DNA of 35,355 bases from a gamma proteobacterium endosymbiont of Lamellibrachia anaximandri. Its GTDB lineage: Bacteria; Pseudomonadota; Gammaproteobacteria; Chromatiales; Chromatiaceae. A program made the translations under genes and the position numbers. This document shows positions 1 to 9,406 of the stretch, piece by piece. The stretch lies in the NCBI GenBank assembly GCA_016756855.1, contig JAESPD010000038.1, positions 1 through 35,355 on the forward strand. Direction: 5' to 3'. Position 1 is the first letter of the stretch. Every line of letters starts with the position of its first letter. The notes beneath the pieces were generated by a model, which was not told where the DNA came from, did not search any database, and saw only the letters and a list, made by a program, of their open reading frames with translations.

Positions 1-1
1 G

Positions 2-121
2 AGCCTTACTCTTTTCGAGAAAACCCCATTGGATCAGTTGCTTATGAAATCCGATTGCAAAAGTGAAGAATGCGCCATGGATAACCAATTGAATTTATTC
101 GATTTAACGTTGGGACACTAG
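2..121 (+). pseudogene. IS4-like transposase, C-terminal end (cut by window edge)
   Basis: An open frame enters from the left edge and ends at a TAG after 39 codons. Its tail contains the segments LFEKTPLDQLL and DNQLNLFDL, which resemble the C-terminus of IS4-family DDE transposases. The rest of the gene is outside the window, so I cannot say whether it is intact. Too short for a firm family call; assignment is by remembered tail motif only. Confidence 0.6.
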
Positions 122-315
122 TGATATGGTTTATAAGAATTTGGAGTCAGATTGCGGGTAAATAGTTACAAATTTCAGTGGGCTCACGGATTGAGCCAGT
201 GGCTGGTGGATAATGTTTGGTAGGGAAGACCGAGGAGAACTGGAGTCGGCCGGGTGAGCTGAAAATGAAGATCAATTATCCACTATACTCATACGAACTG
301 TGGCTTTATTCTCTT

Positions 316-360
316 CACAAAAAAACAAAGGGCCTAGCGATTTCTCGCTAAGCCCTTGTT
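316..360 (-). terminator. Intrinsic terminator of tRNA-Asn
   Basis: A strong hairpin with arms reading AGGGC..TAGCGA and TCGCTA..GCCCT around a TTTC loop lies immediately downstream of tRNA-Asn on the minus strand, and is followed on that strand by a run of seven T. The other flank is also T-rich on the plus strand, so it may work in both directions. Confidence 0.85.
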
Positions 361-365
361 TTATT

Positions 366-441
366 TGGCTCCCCGGGACAGGCTCGAACTGCCGACCTAG
401 TGATTAACAGTCACCCGCTCTACCGACTGAGCTACCGGGGA
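366..441 (-). tRNA. tRNA-Asn (GTT)
   Basis: On the minus strand a complete cloverleaf can be folded. The acceptor TCCCCGG pairs with CCGGGGA, there is a D-arm GCTC..GAGC, an anticodon stem GGTGA/TCACT around the loop CTGTTAA (anticodon GTT), and a T-arm GGCAG-TTCGAGC-CTGTC. The 3' CCA is encoded. It is followed by an intrinsic terminator, so it is probably a single-gene transcript. Confidence 0.97.
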
Positions 442-506
442 ATTGTGTTGCAGCGCGCATATTAATGACACTGGACCTGAGCGTCAATAGGGAAGCGCAG
501 AAATAG

Positions 507-1070
507 TCAATTGCAGCTCAATTCACCACCACTGGGTCGGGTTTTGGATATTCTGGGGCGGCCGGCATTCGATACCACAACTGCCCTGGGGTCAATGTTT
601 TCTGTTACATCACAAAAGGTTAAGGTGAGGTTGCTGCCGGGAGAGGTACCGTCAGGCCGGTAGATGATGCGGCGCCTGCCCTGGGTCGAACGCATGCTGA
701 TGAGGGAGTGCCTCGTCGCATTCTGATAGCGAATCCGCTTTTCGGTATCGTCGGGTTGCCGGTTACCATTTGTGTCCGCATAGAGCAGGAAACCTTCATG
801 CCAGAGTGGCTCGTCGAGACAGGTTTGTGCATCGGAACTGGGGCAGAGGATAGCCAGACCGCCGGTCATAATGGCTGTGCTGCGTGTCAGTTGCAGGTGG
901 CTGATGAAACTGTTGATTTCACCACTCATCTGGCTGTTTGCCGCCAGTGTGCGATAGGCGGGTACACCCGCGCTGAGCAGGATCAGTGCAACACTCAGCG
1001 TGGTAAGCAGTTCGGGAAGCGTGAAACCGGCCGTGCAGGCAGATGTTTGTCTATTCAGGACGACATCCAT
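507..1070 (-). CDS. GspH/FimT-family type IV pilin-like protein
   Basis: Encodes 187 residues. The N-terminus has a class III (prepilin peptidase) signal: a short leader ending in Ala-Gly, then FTLPELL with the conserved Glu at mature position 5, followed by a hydrophobic helix to about residue 40. The C-terminal region, with a GFLLYADTNGNRQ segment, is typical of GspH/FimT minor pseudopilins. The likely role is a minor subunit that primes type IV pilus or type II secretion pseudopilus assembly in the inner membrane. The start is supported by AGGAGGG shortly upstream. No other pilus gene is adjacent, so it appears to be an orphan; which machine it serves cannot be told. Confidence 0.88.
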   Translation of the reverse strand: MDVVLNRQTSACTAGFTLPELLTTLSVALILLSAGVPAYRTLAANSQMSGEINSFISHLQLTRSTAIMTGGLAILCPSSDAQTCLDEPLWHEGFLLYADTNGNRQPDDTEKRIRYQNATRHSLISMRSTQGRRRIIYRPDGTSPGSNLTLTFCDVTENIDPRAVVVSNAGRPRISKTRPSGGELSCN

Positions 1071-1112
1071 GTCTGTCCCTCCTGTAGAGGTGTGTGGCCG
1101 GTCCGGTCAGTT

Positions 1113-1254
1113 GCAGGCTGTTGAAATTCTATTCAGGTGGCACAATACGGCGTTGAAATCGGCCTCAAAATGCTCATTTACTCGATGTAAACTGCGCTTT
1201 TTCGGTCGATTTCGCCTTGTCTTGCACTCACCTGAACGAATTTCAACAGCCTGC
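1113..1254. repeat. Palindromic interspersed repeat (MITE/REP-like)
   Basis: A 142-bp element bounded by near-perfect inverted ends: GCAGGCTGTTGAAATT... on the left and ...AATTTCAACAGCCTGC on the right, about 26 bp with one indel and one mismatch. The interior carries GGCCTCAAAATGCTCATTTAC and TGTAAACTGCGC segments. It looks like a dispersed, non-coding repeat seen in many proteobacterial genomes (recalled, not searched). It lies between the pseudopilin and aspartate aminotransferase genes and could form a long hairpin in RNA. Confidence 0.75.
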
Positions 1255-1317
1255 TAAAACCTGAGCGTCGGCGCTGGGAATTATTTTCTCATCGCAACCA
1301 AGTCTACACGCATAGCG

Positions 1318-2505
1318 TTATCCGACAAGTACTTTTTCGATCCTGTCCAGGGCTTTCTGCAGATTCTCCATGCTGGTAGCGATGGAAATCCTTACATGAC
1401 CACCCAGACCAAACGCAGTGCCGGGTACCAGCGCCACTCCAGCCTTTTGTATGAGGTATTCGGTGAGTTCCATATCGTTATCGACCCCTTCGATATTTTC
1501 CAGCGCACCCTCGATGTTGGGAAAACAGTAGAAGGTGCCGTCTGAAGGCAGGCACTCGACGCCGGGCATCATGGTCAGCCGATCAACCACATAGTCGTGC
1601 CGCTCCTTGAAGAATTTGAGCATATCGCTGATGCACTCCTGCGAGCCTTCCAGCGCTGCCTGTGCCGCCACTTGGGAGATTGATGTGGGGTTGGAGGTGC
1701 TCTGGGACTGGATCTTCTTCATCGCCTTAATGATCTCCTCCGGGCCGCCGGCGTAACCGATGCGCCAGCCGGTCATGGAGTAGGCCTTCGAAACACCGTT
1801 GAGCACCAGGGTGCGATCCACCAGTTCCGGGCAAGCATTGAGGATGTTGACGAAAGGAGCCTCGGTCCAGAGGATATGCTCGTACATATCATCAGTGGCG
1901 ATAAGAATCCGGGGGTGTTCTTTCAGCACCTCACCCAAGGCAGTCAACTCCTCTTTGGTATAGGCCATACCGGTGGGATTTGAGGGGCTGTTGATGACAA
2001 ACAGCCGGGTTTTATCGGTAATCGCCGCTGCCAATTGCGCAGCAGTGATCTTAAAATTCTGCGAGGCGCCAGCCTGGATCAATACGGGTACGCCACCTGC
2101 CAGGATTGCCATATCAGGATAGGAGACCCAGTAAGGCGCGGGAATGATGACCTCATCACCCGGATCCAGGGTTGCCTGAGCAAGGTTGTAGAAGCTCTGC
2201 TTGCCGCCGCAAGAGACCAGGATCTGCTCCGGCTTATATTCAAACCCATTGTCTTTCCTGAACTTTTCGATAATCGCGTTCTTCAGGCCCGGCGTGCCGT
2301 CCACAGCAGTGTATTTTGTGAAACCGTCATTAATCGCTTCGATGGCAGCCTGCTTGATATGCTCCGGCGTATCAAAATCCGGCTCTCCAGCGCCCAACCC
2401 TATGACATCCTTGCCGGCAGCGCGCATTTCAGCGGCGCGCGCGGTGATCGCCAGGGTGGGAGAGGGTTTGACGGCCTGTACCCTTGCAGAGAGTTTTGTG
2501 TTCAT
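1318..2505 (-). CDS. aspC: Aspartate aminotransferase (class I, PLP-dependent)
   Basis: 395 residues when read from the ATG at 2505, which is preceded by GGA about eight bases upstream. A longer reading frame to 2562 adds 19 residues not typical of the family and would run further into the divergent uvrB promoter. Family marks are [12 protein letters not shown] near residue 36, NSPSNPTG near 172 and [13 protein letters not shown], with the PLP Schiff-base lysine at about residue 240. It transfers the amino group between aspartate and 2-oxoglutarate in the cytoplasm; members of this subgroup can also accept aromatic or prephenate substrates, so the exact specificity is not settled. Divergently transcribed from uvrB. 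Confidence 0.93.
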   Translation of the reverse strand: MNTKLSARVQAVKPSPTLAITARAAEMRAAGKDVIGLGAGEPDFDTPEHIKQAAIEAINDGFTKYTAVDGTPGLKNAIIEKFRKDNGFEYKPEQILVSCGGKQSFYNLAQATLDPGDEVIIPAPYWVSYPDMAILAGGVPVLIQAGASQNFKITAAQLAAAITDKTRLFVINSPSNPTGMAYTKEELTALGEVLKEHPRILIATDDMYEHILWTEAPFVNILNACPELVDRTLVLNGVSKAYSMTGWRIGYAGGPEEIIKAMKKIQSQSTSNPTSISQVAAQAALEGSQECISDMLKFFKERHDYVVDRLTMMPGVECLPSDGTFYCFPNIEGALENIEGVDNDMELTEYLIQKAGVALVPGTAFGLGGHVRISIATSMENLQKALDRIEKVLVG

Positions 2506-2603
2506 TTGTAGTTTCCATGGCAAAAGAGACGAATCAGGAGTGCCTCTCTCGAGAGGCGGCAACGTGTAATAATATCCAATTATCCCGAGATGCAGAATCC
2601 CTG

Positions 2604-4610
2604 ATGGCGAAAGATTTTCAATTGGTGTCCAAATTTGACCCGGCAGGTGACCAGCCAGCCGCGATCAAAAGGTTGCTGGAGGGCCTCCACGACGGCGAGG
2701 CAGGCATGACACTGCTGGGGGTGACCGGTTCCGGTAAAACCTTCACTATCGCCAATGTGATTCAGGAAACTCAGCGGCCAACGCTGGTTCTTGCCCCCAA
2801 TAAGACGCTTGCAGCCCAATTATACGGCGAATTCAAGGAGTTTTTTCCCCAGAACTCGGTGGAGTATTTCGTCTCATATTACGACTATTACCAGCCCGAA
2901 GCCTACGTGCCGGCCTCCGATACCTTTATCGAGAAGGATGCCTCCATCAACGAACATATCGAGCAGATGCGGCTTTCTGCCACCAAAGCGCTACTGGAAC
3001 GCAGGGATACGATCATCGTCGCAACCGTTTCGTCGATCTACGGTTTGGGTGACCCAAATTCCTATCTGGGCATGATGTTGCATCTCTCTAGGGGCGATAT
3101 CATCAACCAACGCGACATCCTGCACCGGCTGGCTGAGTTGCAGTACAAACGCAATGACGTGGAACTCCACCGCGCCACATTCCGTGTGCGGGGTGAGGTG
3201 ATCGACATCTACCCGGCGGAATCCGATGCCGAAGCACTGAGAGTGGAACTCTTCGACGACGAGATTGAGCAACTCTCCCTTTTTGACCCGTTGACCGGAG
3301 AAGTGCTGCGCAGGGTGCCCCGCTACTCTGTCTACCCGAAAAGTCACTATGTCACCCCCAGGGAGAAGTTGCTCGGGGCCGTGGATCACATCAAAGTGGA
3401 ACTCAAAGAACGGCTGGAGCAGTTGGAGTCAGCCCACAAACTGCTGGAGCGGCAACGACTGGATCAGCGCACCCGCTTCGATATCGAGATGATTCTGGAG
3501 TTGGGTTACTGCTCCGGCATCGAGAACTACTCCCGCTATCTCTCCGGGCGCGCATCAGGGGAAGCCCCGCCGACGCTGTTCGACTATCTGCCGGAAGAGT
3601 CGCTGCTGGTGGTGGATGAGAGTCATGTCACCATCCCCCAGATCGGTGGCATGTTCCGAGGGGATCGTTCGCGCAAGGAGACCCTGGTCGAGTATGGTTT
3701 TCGACTGCCATCGGCGCTCGATAACCGTCCGCTCAAATTCGAGGAGTATGAGGCCCGCTCACCTCAGACCATCTACGTCACCGCCACGCCCCGTGACTAT
3801 GAAATGGGACACTCGGGCGCAATCGTTGAACAGGTGGTGCGGCCGACAGGCTTGATAGATCCAGCCGTTGAAGTCAGACCAGCAACCAGCCAGGTCGATG
3901 ATCTGCTCTCCGAGATCCGCCTGCGGGCTGGCAAGACCGAGCGTGTACTTGTGACCACGCTGACAAAACGCATGGCGGAAGATCTCACTGACTACCTGGG
4001 TGATCACGACGTGCGGGTGCGTTACCTCCACTCCGATATCGATACCGTGGAGCGGGTAGAGATCATCCGCGACCTGCGGCTCGGAAAATTCGACGTGTTG
4101 ATCGGCATCAACCTCCTGCGCGAAGGATTGGATATGCCGGAGGTATCACTGGTTGCCATTCTCGATGCGGACAAAGAGGGCTTTCTGCGTTCGGAAGGCT
4201 CTCTGATACAGACCATTGGCCGGGCGGCCCGTAACGCCAACGGCAAGGCCATTCTCTACGGCGATCAGATTACCGGATCCATGCGCCGTGCAATAGACGT
4301 GACTGATCACCGGCGTGAGAAACAGATTGCTCACAATAAAAAACATGGCATCACCCCGCAGACCATTCGCAAATCCATCGCCGATATCATGGAAGGTGCT
4401 TATCCCGGCGCACCTGTGTCTCCCGGCGCCTATGCCAAGGTGGCGGAAGAGGCGGCTGAGTATGCCAGCCTCACGCCCCAGCAGATGGCCAAACGCATCA
4501 AGGAACTAGAGGATGAGATGTACCGCCACGCCCGGGATCTTGAGTTCGAGGAGGCGGCACAGGTAAGAGATCAGATAAAAACGCTGCAGGATAAGGGGTT
4601 GGTTGCGTGA
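2604..4610 (+). CDS. uvrB: UvrABC system protein B (excinuclease subunit)
   Basis: 668 residues from the ATG at 2604, the usual UvrB length; the frame is open upstream to 2484 but those codons lack family similarity. Walker A GVTGSGKT sits at residues 39-46. The beta-hairpin region [14 protein letters not shown], the DESH motif, the late helicase motif QTIGRAARN and a C-terminal UVR domain ([14 protein letters not shown]) are all present. UvrB is the damage-verifying helicase of nucleotide excision repair that receives DNA from UvrA and recruits UvrC. I looked for an SOS box (CTG-N10-CAG) upstream and did not see a convincing one. Confidence 0.98.
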   Translation: MAKDFQLVSKFDPAGDQPAAIKRLLEGLHDGEAGMTLLGVTGSGKTFTIANVIQETQRPTLVLAPNKTLAAQLYGEFKEFFPQNSVEYFVSYYDYYQPEAYVPASDTFIEKDASINEHIEQMRLSATKALLERRDTIIVATVSSIYGLGDPNSYLGMMLHLSRGDIINQRDILHRLAELQYKRNDVELHRATFRVRGEVIDIYPAESDAEALRVELFDDEIEQLSLFDPLTGEVLRRVPRYSVYPKSHYVTPREKLLGAVDHIKVELKERLEQLESAHKLLERQRLDQRTRFDIEMILELGYCSGIENYSRYLSGRASGEAPPTLFDYLPEESLLVVDESHVTIPQIGGMFRGDRSRKETLVEYGFRLPSALDNRPLKFEEYEARSPQTIYVTATPRDYEMGHSGAIVEQVVRPTGLIDPAVEVRPATSQVDDLLSEIRLRAGKTERVLVTTLTKRMAEDLTDYLGDHDVRVRYLHSDIDTVERVEIIRDLRLGKFDVLIGINLLREGLDMPEVSLVAILDADKEGFLRSEGSLIQTIGRAARNANGKAILYGDQITGSMRRAIDVTDHRREKQIAHNKKHGITPQTIRKSIADIMEGAYPGAPVSPGAYAKVAEEAAEYASLTPQQMAKRIKELEDEMYRHARDLEFEEAAQVRDQIKTLQDKGLVA

Positions 4611-4932
4611 GTGCGGCCTATTTCTAGCCGTTTTTCCTAATTTCGCATCGAATGACAATACTGTGTCGTAGTCAGTGTGCAATACGATGCCAGCTTCATA
4701 AATACAGGGGATAGAACAGCCAGCCAGACAAAACACCAAGTTGCCACTTGCGAGAAATCTCTACTTTTCAGGGCAACTGTTTTTCGGGGTGATAACCATC
4801 CTGGCCATGGGCGAATATAATTTGTCTTTCACGGTGAAATCAATTTCTGAAAATTGACAAATAACCATGCAACACTCTCTCAAATCGTCCACAATTAGCA
4901 AGTGATTTGGGTGCTTTTTCAGGTAGGTGGCA
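4611..4932. other. Non-coding gap between uvrB and pcm
   Basis: About 320 bases without a supportable gene; the short frames here have no recognisable content. A TTGACA hexamer at 4854-4859 could be the -35 of a pcm promoter, but no good -10 follows at 17 bases. No clear terminator is seen after uvrB. Confidence 0.5.
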
Positions 4933-5589
4933 ATGCATAACATCGAAGAAATGCTGCAGGATATTGTCGATGAGGCCCGCTATGCCAGCCGAATGATCGG
5001 TCGTTCGGAATTGAATCCCAATGTGCTGGATGCCATAGCAAAGGTACCCCGTGAGCGTTTTGTCAGCGTGAATATGCGCCACCACGCCTTCGACAACAGT
5101 CCGCTACCGATCGGCCGCGGACAGACGATATCTCAACCGTTTATCGTCGCCTTGATGACTGATTTGGCGAATCCCGCGCCGGGGGATCGAGTGCTGGAGG
5201 TCGGCACAGGTTCCGGCTATCAGACAGCGGTGATGTCACTCCTTGTACGGCAGCTATACAGTATCGAGATCATCCCTGAACTGGCGGAGGAGGCAAGGTT
5301 ACGGTTCGATGAGTTGAATTACTCGAACATCATCAGCCGGACTGGCGACGGCTACTTCGGCTGGCCGGAGGAAGCCCCTTTCGATGTAATATTGGTAACA
5401 GCCGCCGCCACAGAAGCCCCCCCTCACCTGCCGGAACAGTTGGCACCTGGAGGACGTCTGGTGTTACCCGTTGGCGGACGTTTCTATGGGCAGGATCTTC
5501 TTCTGCTTGAGAAGGATGAGTCCGGTAATGTGACAGAGAAGAGTCTGCTGCCTGTGGCCTTCGTCCCACTGACCAGGGAGAAAAGTTGA
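4933..5589 (+). CDS. pcm: Protein-L-isoaspartate O-methyltransferase
   Basis: 218 residues from ATG 4933, chosen because AGGTAGG lies at a normal distance; a GTG two codons upstream at 4927 is too close to that site. The N-terminal substrate helix, the PRERFV segment, PLPIGRGQTISQP (the family's hallmark loop) and the AdoMet motif VLEVGTGSGYQTA at about residues 87-99 are all visible. It repairs isoaspartyl residues in aged proteins by carboxyl methylation with S-adenosylmethionine. In many gammaproteobacteria pcm is next to surE, nlpD and rpoS; here it stands alone between uvrB and a tRNA. Confidence 0.95.
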   Translation: MHNIEEMLQDIVDEARYASRMIGRSELNPNVLDAIAKVPRERFVSVNMRHHAFDNSPLPIGRGQTISQPFIVALMTDLANPAPGDRVLEVGTGSGYQTAVMSLLVRQLYSIEIIPELAEEARLRFDELNYSNIISRTGDGYFGWPEEAPFDVILVTAAATEAPPHLPEQLAPGGRLVLPVGGRFYGQDLLLLEKDESGNVTEKSLLPVAFVPLTREKS

Positions 5590-5704
5590 TGACCATTTCT
5601 GCAGCCCGTAGGCACAGAAATAGCCCGCCCCGGGAAGCCGGGAAAAAATCTGTTCCTGCACTTGCAATGCGCATATATCCACCTGTATTATTCGCGCTCT
5701 TAGC

Positions 5705-5781
5705 AGGCGCGTAGCTCAGTTGGTTAGAGCACCACCTTGACATGGTGGGGGTCGGTGGTTCGAATCCACTCGCGCCTACCA
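5705..5781 (+). tRNA. tRNA-Val (GAC), also island attachment site
   Basis: Acceptor AGGCGCG pairs with CGCGCCT. The D-arm is GCTC..GAGC, the anticodon stem CCACC/GGTGG surrounds TTGACAT (anticodon GAC), and the T-arm is GGTGG-TTCGAAT-CCACT. CCA is encoded. Its 3' half, from 5736 to the end, is repeated directly at 10236-10281, which marks this gene as the integration site of the following element. Confidence 0.97.
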
Positions 5782-5810
5782 GATTTACTGATTAAATTCA
5801 GTTACTTAGA

Positions 5811-5836
5811 AGCCCCGCATCGACGGGGCTTTTTTG
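5811..5836 (+). terminator. Intrinsic terminator after tRNA-Val
   Basis: Perfect stem AGCCCCG / CGGGGCT with loop CATCGA followed by six T. It directly follows tRNA-Val. If the adjacent element integrated here, this terminator may have come with the element. Confidence 0.9.
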
Positions 5837-5880
5837 TTGGTTCAATACTGGTAGAAATCAACCGCGCTTTAGGCACAGCA

Positions 5881-6275
5881 TTACTGGCGAAAAAGTCCCC
5901 ATATCCGCACCCCACCAACAATCAACCCAGCTCTCCACCTGGACACTCCATATGCCAGCAGCTCCACGTGGAAATCATTGGCCGCAGATGACCAGCTCAA
6001 GCGACCTTCGTTCAGCAAGTAATCGTGGACAAGAGCCGCCGGCATGGATTTCCCAACCCGTGGCACAAATAACCGAAAAGCCACGGGACACTCGCTCCAT
6101 CTGAAATGAAACCAGCCGGCACGAGGATTCCTCCGCCAGAAGACAGAAAAGGCTCACGGAGTTCCCATTCCATAGCACGCGCAAGTACGAGATCACGTAA
6201 GAGAGTCGATTTTTGCTCTCCAGTGAAATTGACCAGGGGCGTGCTCTTCATCAGACAAACGGAGCTTAATAACAT
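5881..6275 (-). pseudogene. DUF1353-family phage-type protein, frameshifted
   Basis: Two overlapping minus-strand frames together make one DUF1353-like protein of about 131 residues. The first (6275 to about 6080) ends its conserved part with VPAGFISDGASVPWLF. The second, down to the stop at 5881, continues with RLFVPRVGK..AALVHDYLL, the usual His-Asp-Tyr segment of the family. They join if one base is added in the AAAA run (plus strand) at 6076-6079. DUF1353 proteins are common in phages and prophages; their function is not established. A sequencing error in the homopolymer would restore an intact gene. Confidence 0.72.
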
Positions 6276-6417
6276 GCGTCCTTATTCTTGTTGGATCAGT
6301 GTACATAGGGCCTCTCTTTGGTTCTTACTCGCCAGACTCACTCCCGGCGTTCGTATCCTTTGCAGCGCTCAGAGAAGTCTGAGAACGTCATAGATAGAGC
6401 GGAAAGCCGCCGAGCGA

Positions 6418-7104
6418 TTGAAGTCCATATGGTTGGCAAAAAAGGGGGATTTAGGCATCAGCCAAGAAAAGGTCTCACTTGCGGCTTCCTGGACTCCTTC
6501 TGCCTTTGGGCAATGTTTGCATGCGCACATACCGCTCAACACGGAAGCCATGCTTAAATTAGCTGGCATTTCAAAGGTCTCACCCAACGACATTTTTCCA
6601 GAAAAGATGGCCGAGGTATTGGCTGCAGAATCTACTGCAGGGCCTACTGACTCGCTTGCTCCCGTCCCAACACGCGCCGCATCCCCATAATCAGCTACTT
6701 TCAGGCCGGCGACCCAAAACCAGTTGTTGGCGACCACGCACCAGGGAACGGTATTGACGAACTCAGGGTCGGGGGGAACAGTAGCAGAGAAATTAGGTTC
6801 CTATTCATTTACCCTCATAGTGAAAGGTGTCAGCATGGAGCCTGACTTCCGGCCTTGCGATCAGATAATTGTAGATCCAGACGTAGCGCCTCGCTCAGGC
6901 GGAATAGTTGTCGCGAAGATGGGTCACGAAGAAAAAATCACTCTCAAGAAATACCGGGCGCACGGCACTGACGAAAACGGCAACGAAATATTTGAGTTGG
7001 TCCCCCTGAATCACAACTATGCCACTCTGCTTGTCAACGCTGATAATCCTGGGCGAATTATCGGCACGATGATGCACTATCTGCGGAACATGCGAAGAGG
7101 ATAA
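6418..7104 (+). pseudogene. CI/LexA-like phage repressor (HTH + S24 peptidase), in-frame stop
   Basis: Two stretches in the same frame are separated by a TAA at 6688-6690. The first (TTG start at 6418, 90 codons) contains a helix-turn-helix-like segment, LGISQEKVSLAA then LNTEAMLKLAGISKVSPNDI, as in CI-type repressors. The second contains the S24 peptidase core: GVSMEPDF with the catalytic Ser, and ITLKKYR with the catalytic Lys. Joined, they give about 228 residues, the normal size of a CI-like repressor that self-cleaves after DNA damage. The stop suggests an inactivated lysogeny regulator; suppression or separate expression of the peptidase half cannot be excluded. Confidence 0.75.
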
Positions 7105-7467
7105 ATAATGCGCATCAACCGCCTTATTTGAAGCGATACACCACAAATCAGGTACGATTCGATTACGATATGCAGCCAGATGCTGCGGTATATATACGTT
7201 CAGCCTTGCAGGTTTGGTGACAGAAAAAGACTCTGCCACATGCCATTTGTGCACAGGCTGCGAACTGGGTTGGGGGTATGATGCATGTGACCGGTCCCTG
7301 ATGTGGGTGGATTGTTTGGCGATGAAAAGCCTAACATTACACCGGTCATCTTTTTCAATCATTTCATGATGTTGCGCTTAAGTAAGTGCCATTCGGGTCT
7401 GACCCCATTTTATTCCCTATTAATTTTGGTCGGACCACTACCTTGCAGAAAGGAAAATGAACTCATA
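7105..7467. other. Gene-free stretch inside the tRNA-Val element
   Basis: About 360 bases with no credible gene. Near 7396-7410 lies GGGTCTGACCCC, a palindromic motif often seen beside REP-associated (RAYT) transposases. A related GGGGACAGACCACGG follows the next gene at 8463-8477, so the lipoprotein gene may sit within an old RAYT-type insertion. No RAYT gene is seen. Confidence 0.4.
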
Positions 7468-8463
7468 ATGGATAAGGCGAAATGTACAATATCCACGGTC
7501 CTACTACTGGTGTTGGCCGGATGTGCAACGGTAGATACCCGTTGGCAGAAGGCAGCGTCAACCGACAAAACCCAGGCCTACGAAGCGTTCCTCAAGAAGC
7601 ATCCTGACAGTGACTATACAGTCAGGGCTATGGAGAATATTGAGTCGCTGCACTGGCAAGAGGCAATGTCAACCGACAAAGTCCAGGCCTACAACGCGTT
7701 CCTCAAGAGGCATCCTGACAGTGAGCATGCAGTCAGTGCAAGGTTGAAGGTCGAGTCGCTGCACTGGAAGGAAGCCGTAGCCCGGAACAGTCTTCGGGAA
7801 TTCAGGCGATACGTAGAACTCCACAGCGACGGTAGGCACGTCGACGAAGCCAAGCAGAGGATTGAAGAGTTTCGTTGGAAGGAGGTAACGTTATTCGACA
7901 TAGTTCAGACTTATGAAGAGTTCCTCAGCGCGTATCCAAGCAGCAGACACAGCTCGGACGCAGCAGCCCGGCTTGAGGTACTTGAATGGGAAAAAGTGAA
8001 AAGAATAAACACCAGAGCTGTTTACGATGCTCTTCTCCTGAAGTACCCGAGTGGCCCCCTCTCTGCGAAATTACTGGCGGAACTTGAAACATGTGCGAAG
8101 ATCGTTCCTTCGATGACGAACCCTATTACGTATCACCCGTGGGACAATGACGGTTGGGAGTATAACTACACTGTAAGGTTTGCCGAGACTCAAGGAGTCC
8201 CGGCAAACGTCGAGCGGGTGAAAAAAGTTTACACGGACAGGCGTGGAGTAGAATGGAGTGCTAATTCCTCTTGGTTCAGCGTACGTATCCCGATCAGAGG
8301 ACGTAGAGGCAACACATACAGCTCGTGGGTTAGGGGACATGAGTATCCTGACTTGAAAGGAGGCACTGTGACTGTGACATTTTCTGGCCACGATGAGAAT
8401 GGACACCCCTTCTCTGGAAGTGTGTCATCCAAACTCGCATGGCCGAATGAAGAAAAGCAATAG
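7468..8463 (+). CDS. Lipoprotein with five 37-residue helical repeats
   Basis: 331 residues from ATG 7468. A type II signal peptide ends in the lipobox LAGC, so the protein is probably lipid-anchored and exported. Residues from about 24 to 205 hold five repeats of about 37 residues. Each starts with W(Q/K)xA/V, has an AYxxFLxxHPDS-type core and ends in ExL, like TPR-type solenoid repeats. Repeats 1 and 2 are also nearly identical in DNA, pointing to recent duplication. The C-terminal 120 residues look beta-rich and Ig-like and are unassigned. No function is claimed; the solenoid suggests protein binding. The frame is open upstream to 7303 but lacks a signal sequence there. Confidence 0.72.
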   Translation: MDKAKCTISTVLLLVLAGCATVDTRWQKAASTDKTQAYEAFLKKHPDSDYTVRAMENIESLHWQEAMSTDKVQAYNAFLKRHPDSEHAVSARLKVESLHWKEAVARNSLREFRRYVELHSDGRHVDEAKQRIEEFRWKEVTLFDIVQTYEEFLSAYPSSRHSSDAAARLEVLEWEKVKRINTRAVYDALLLKYPSGPLSAKLLAELETCAKIVPSMTNPITYHPWDNDGWEYNYTVRFAETQGVPANVERVKKVYTDRRGVEWSANSSWFSVRIPIRGRRGNTYSSWVRGHEYPDLKGGTVTVTFSGHDENGHPFSGSVSSKLAWPNEEKQ

Positions 8464-8554
8464 GGGACAGACCACGGTTATGTCCTCGATTTTCTTTGAT
8501 GCGGGTATCTTTCTTAAGAGTACGGAGGGGATTAATACTATCGAATCGGTCGAT

Positions 8555-9033
8555 CTAGACCCCATCAAGGAACAACATGTGGAAGTGGATATTCACATTA
8601 AGCACGGACCCAAATCGCTGGGTCAGCGTCACCGCACCGGTGTGACCGGTCTTATGGCTCTGGCCGGCCTTTTTGATCAGATGGGTAGCAATCACCCGGT
8701 AGACGATACCCAACACGCGCCCCATGAACTCAGGGCGGCTAGCAAACAGGAATCGCTGCGGAAAGGGGAAGCTAAGCACCCACTCGCGCATGGGCTGTTC
8801 GGGTAACACACCATCGACCAATAAGCCGCTCTTTCCACCATCCGCCGTGCCCCGCAACTGAGGCAGAAAGCGCGCCGTTTGCAACTGAAGGGAACGAGAT
8901 GCTCGGCATGACAGGTGTCTCAACGCACCCACAGGAAGCCATGTTCCAGACGGCCGCACTTCAGACAATCCTCGAATTCCCGCTGCACGTAACCCGGCAA
9001 TACCGTACCTTGAACCGCCAACTTTGCGCTCAT
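8555..9033 (-). pseudogene. IS91-family transposase fragment, broken
   Basis: Reading from ATG 9033 gives an IS91-like N-terminus (GYVQREFEDCLKCGRLEHGF) and then an in-frame TGA at 8920-8922. Past the stop the same frame continues the zinc-finger part (FSCKRRAFCLSCGARRM). Near 8819-8824 the frame shifts by one base into REWVLSFPFPQRFLF..TGAVTLTQRFGS..NIHFHMLFLDGV and ends at 8555. The catalytic C-terminal part is missing. The element is dead: one stop, one frameshift and one truncation. Confidence 0.8.
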
Positions 9034-9045
9034 AGGCGCAAAGCG

Positions 9046-9159
9046 TTAAAGCAGAACCTCATCCAGGGGATAGAGAACTTTCACCCGCTGGCGCGGGTCT
9101 TCCTATTCCGAGAAAGGCTCCAGAAAATCAAGGCTCCCGCCCTCTCCTTCATTCGACAT
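9046..9159 (-). pseudogene. ISAs1-family transposase N-terminal fragment
   Basis: From ATG 9159 the reading is MSNEGEGGSLDFLEPFSE, stop, EDPRQRVKVLYPLDEVLL, stop. This matches the remembered start of ISAs1-family transposases, where a FSEIEDPRQ segment opens the protein. The internal TAG replaces the expected codon, and the gene ends within about 40 codons where the IS91 fragment begins. It is a short fossil; the family call rests on this segment only. Confidence 0.6.
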
Positions 9160-9406
9160 AACCATCTCCTGCGTTGCGATGCTCTTGTCGAATCAGAAAA
9201 GATTAGTCTTTTCTATCCAGCGTTCACTCGATTACCCTGAGAAGAAAAATGAAAAGCGTTGCCCTCAAAAACAATCCGGGTTAGATTGATATTTTGTTGG
9301 CGACGAATCGTAAAATTCGAGCATAATTTGAGTGCGGGGCAGCCCCCTTGGGAAATGTATTGTCAAACGAGTATTCGGCTCCCGCGCTCTAAAACGAGGC
9401 AGGAAC

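Noticed and set aside
2540..2603. SOS box upstream of uvrB
   Set aside because: I looked for CTG-N10-CAG with an AT-rich centre and found no convincing site.
6369..6737. Minus-strand 122-codon frame opposite the repressor
   Set aside because: The plus strand shows helix-turn-helix and S24 peptidase motifs; this frame shows none.
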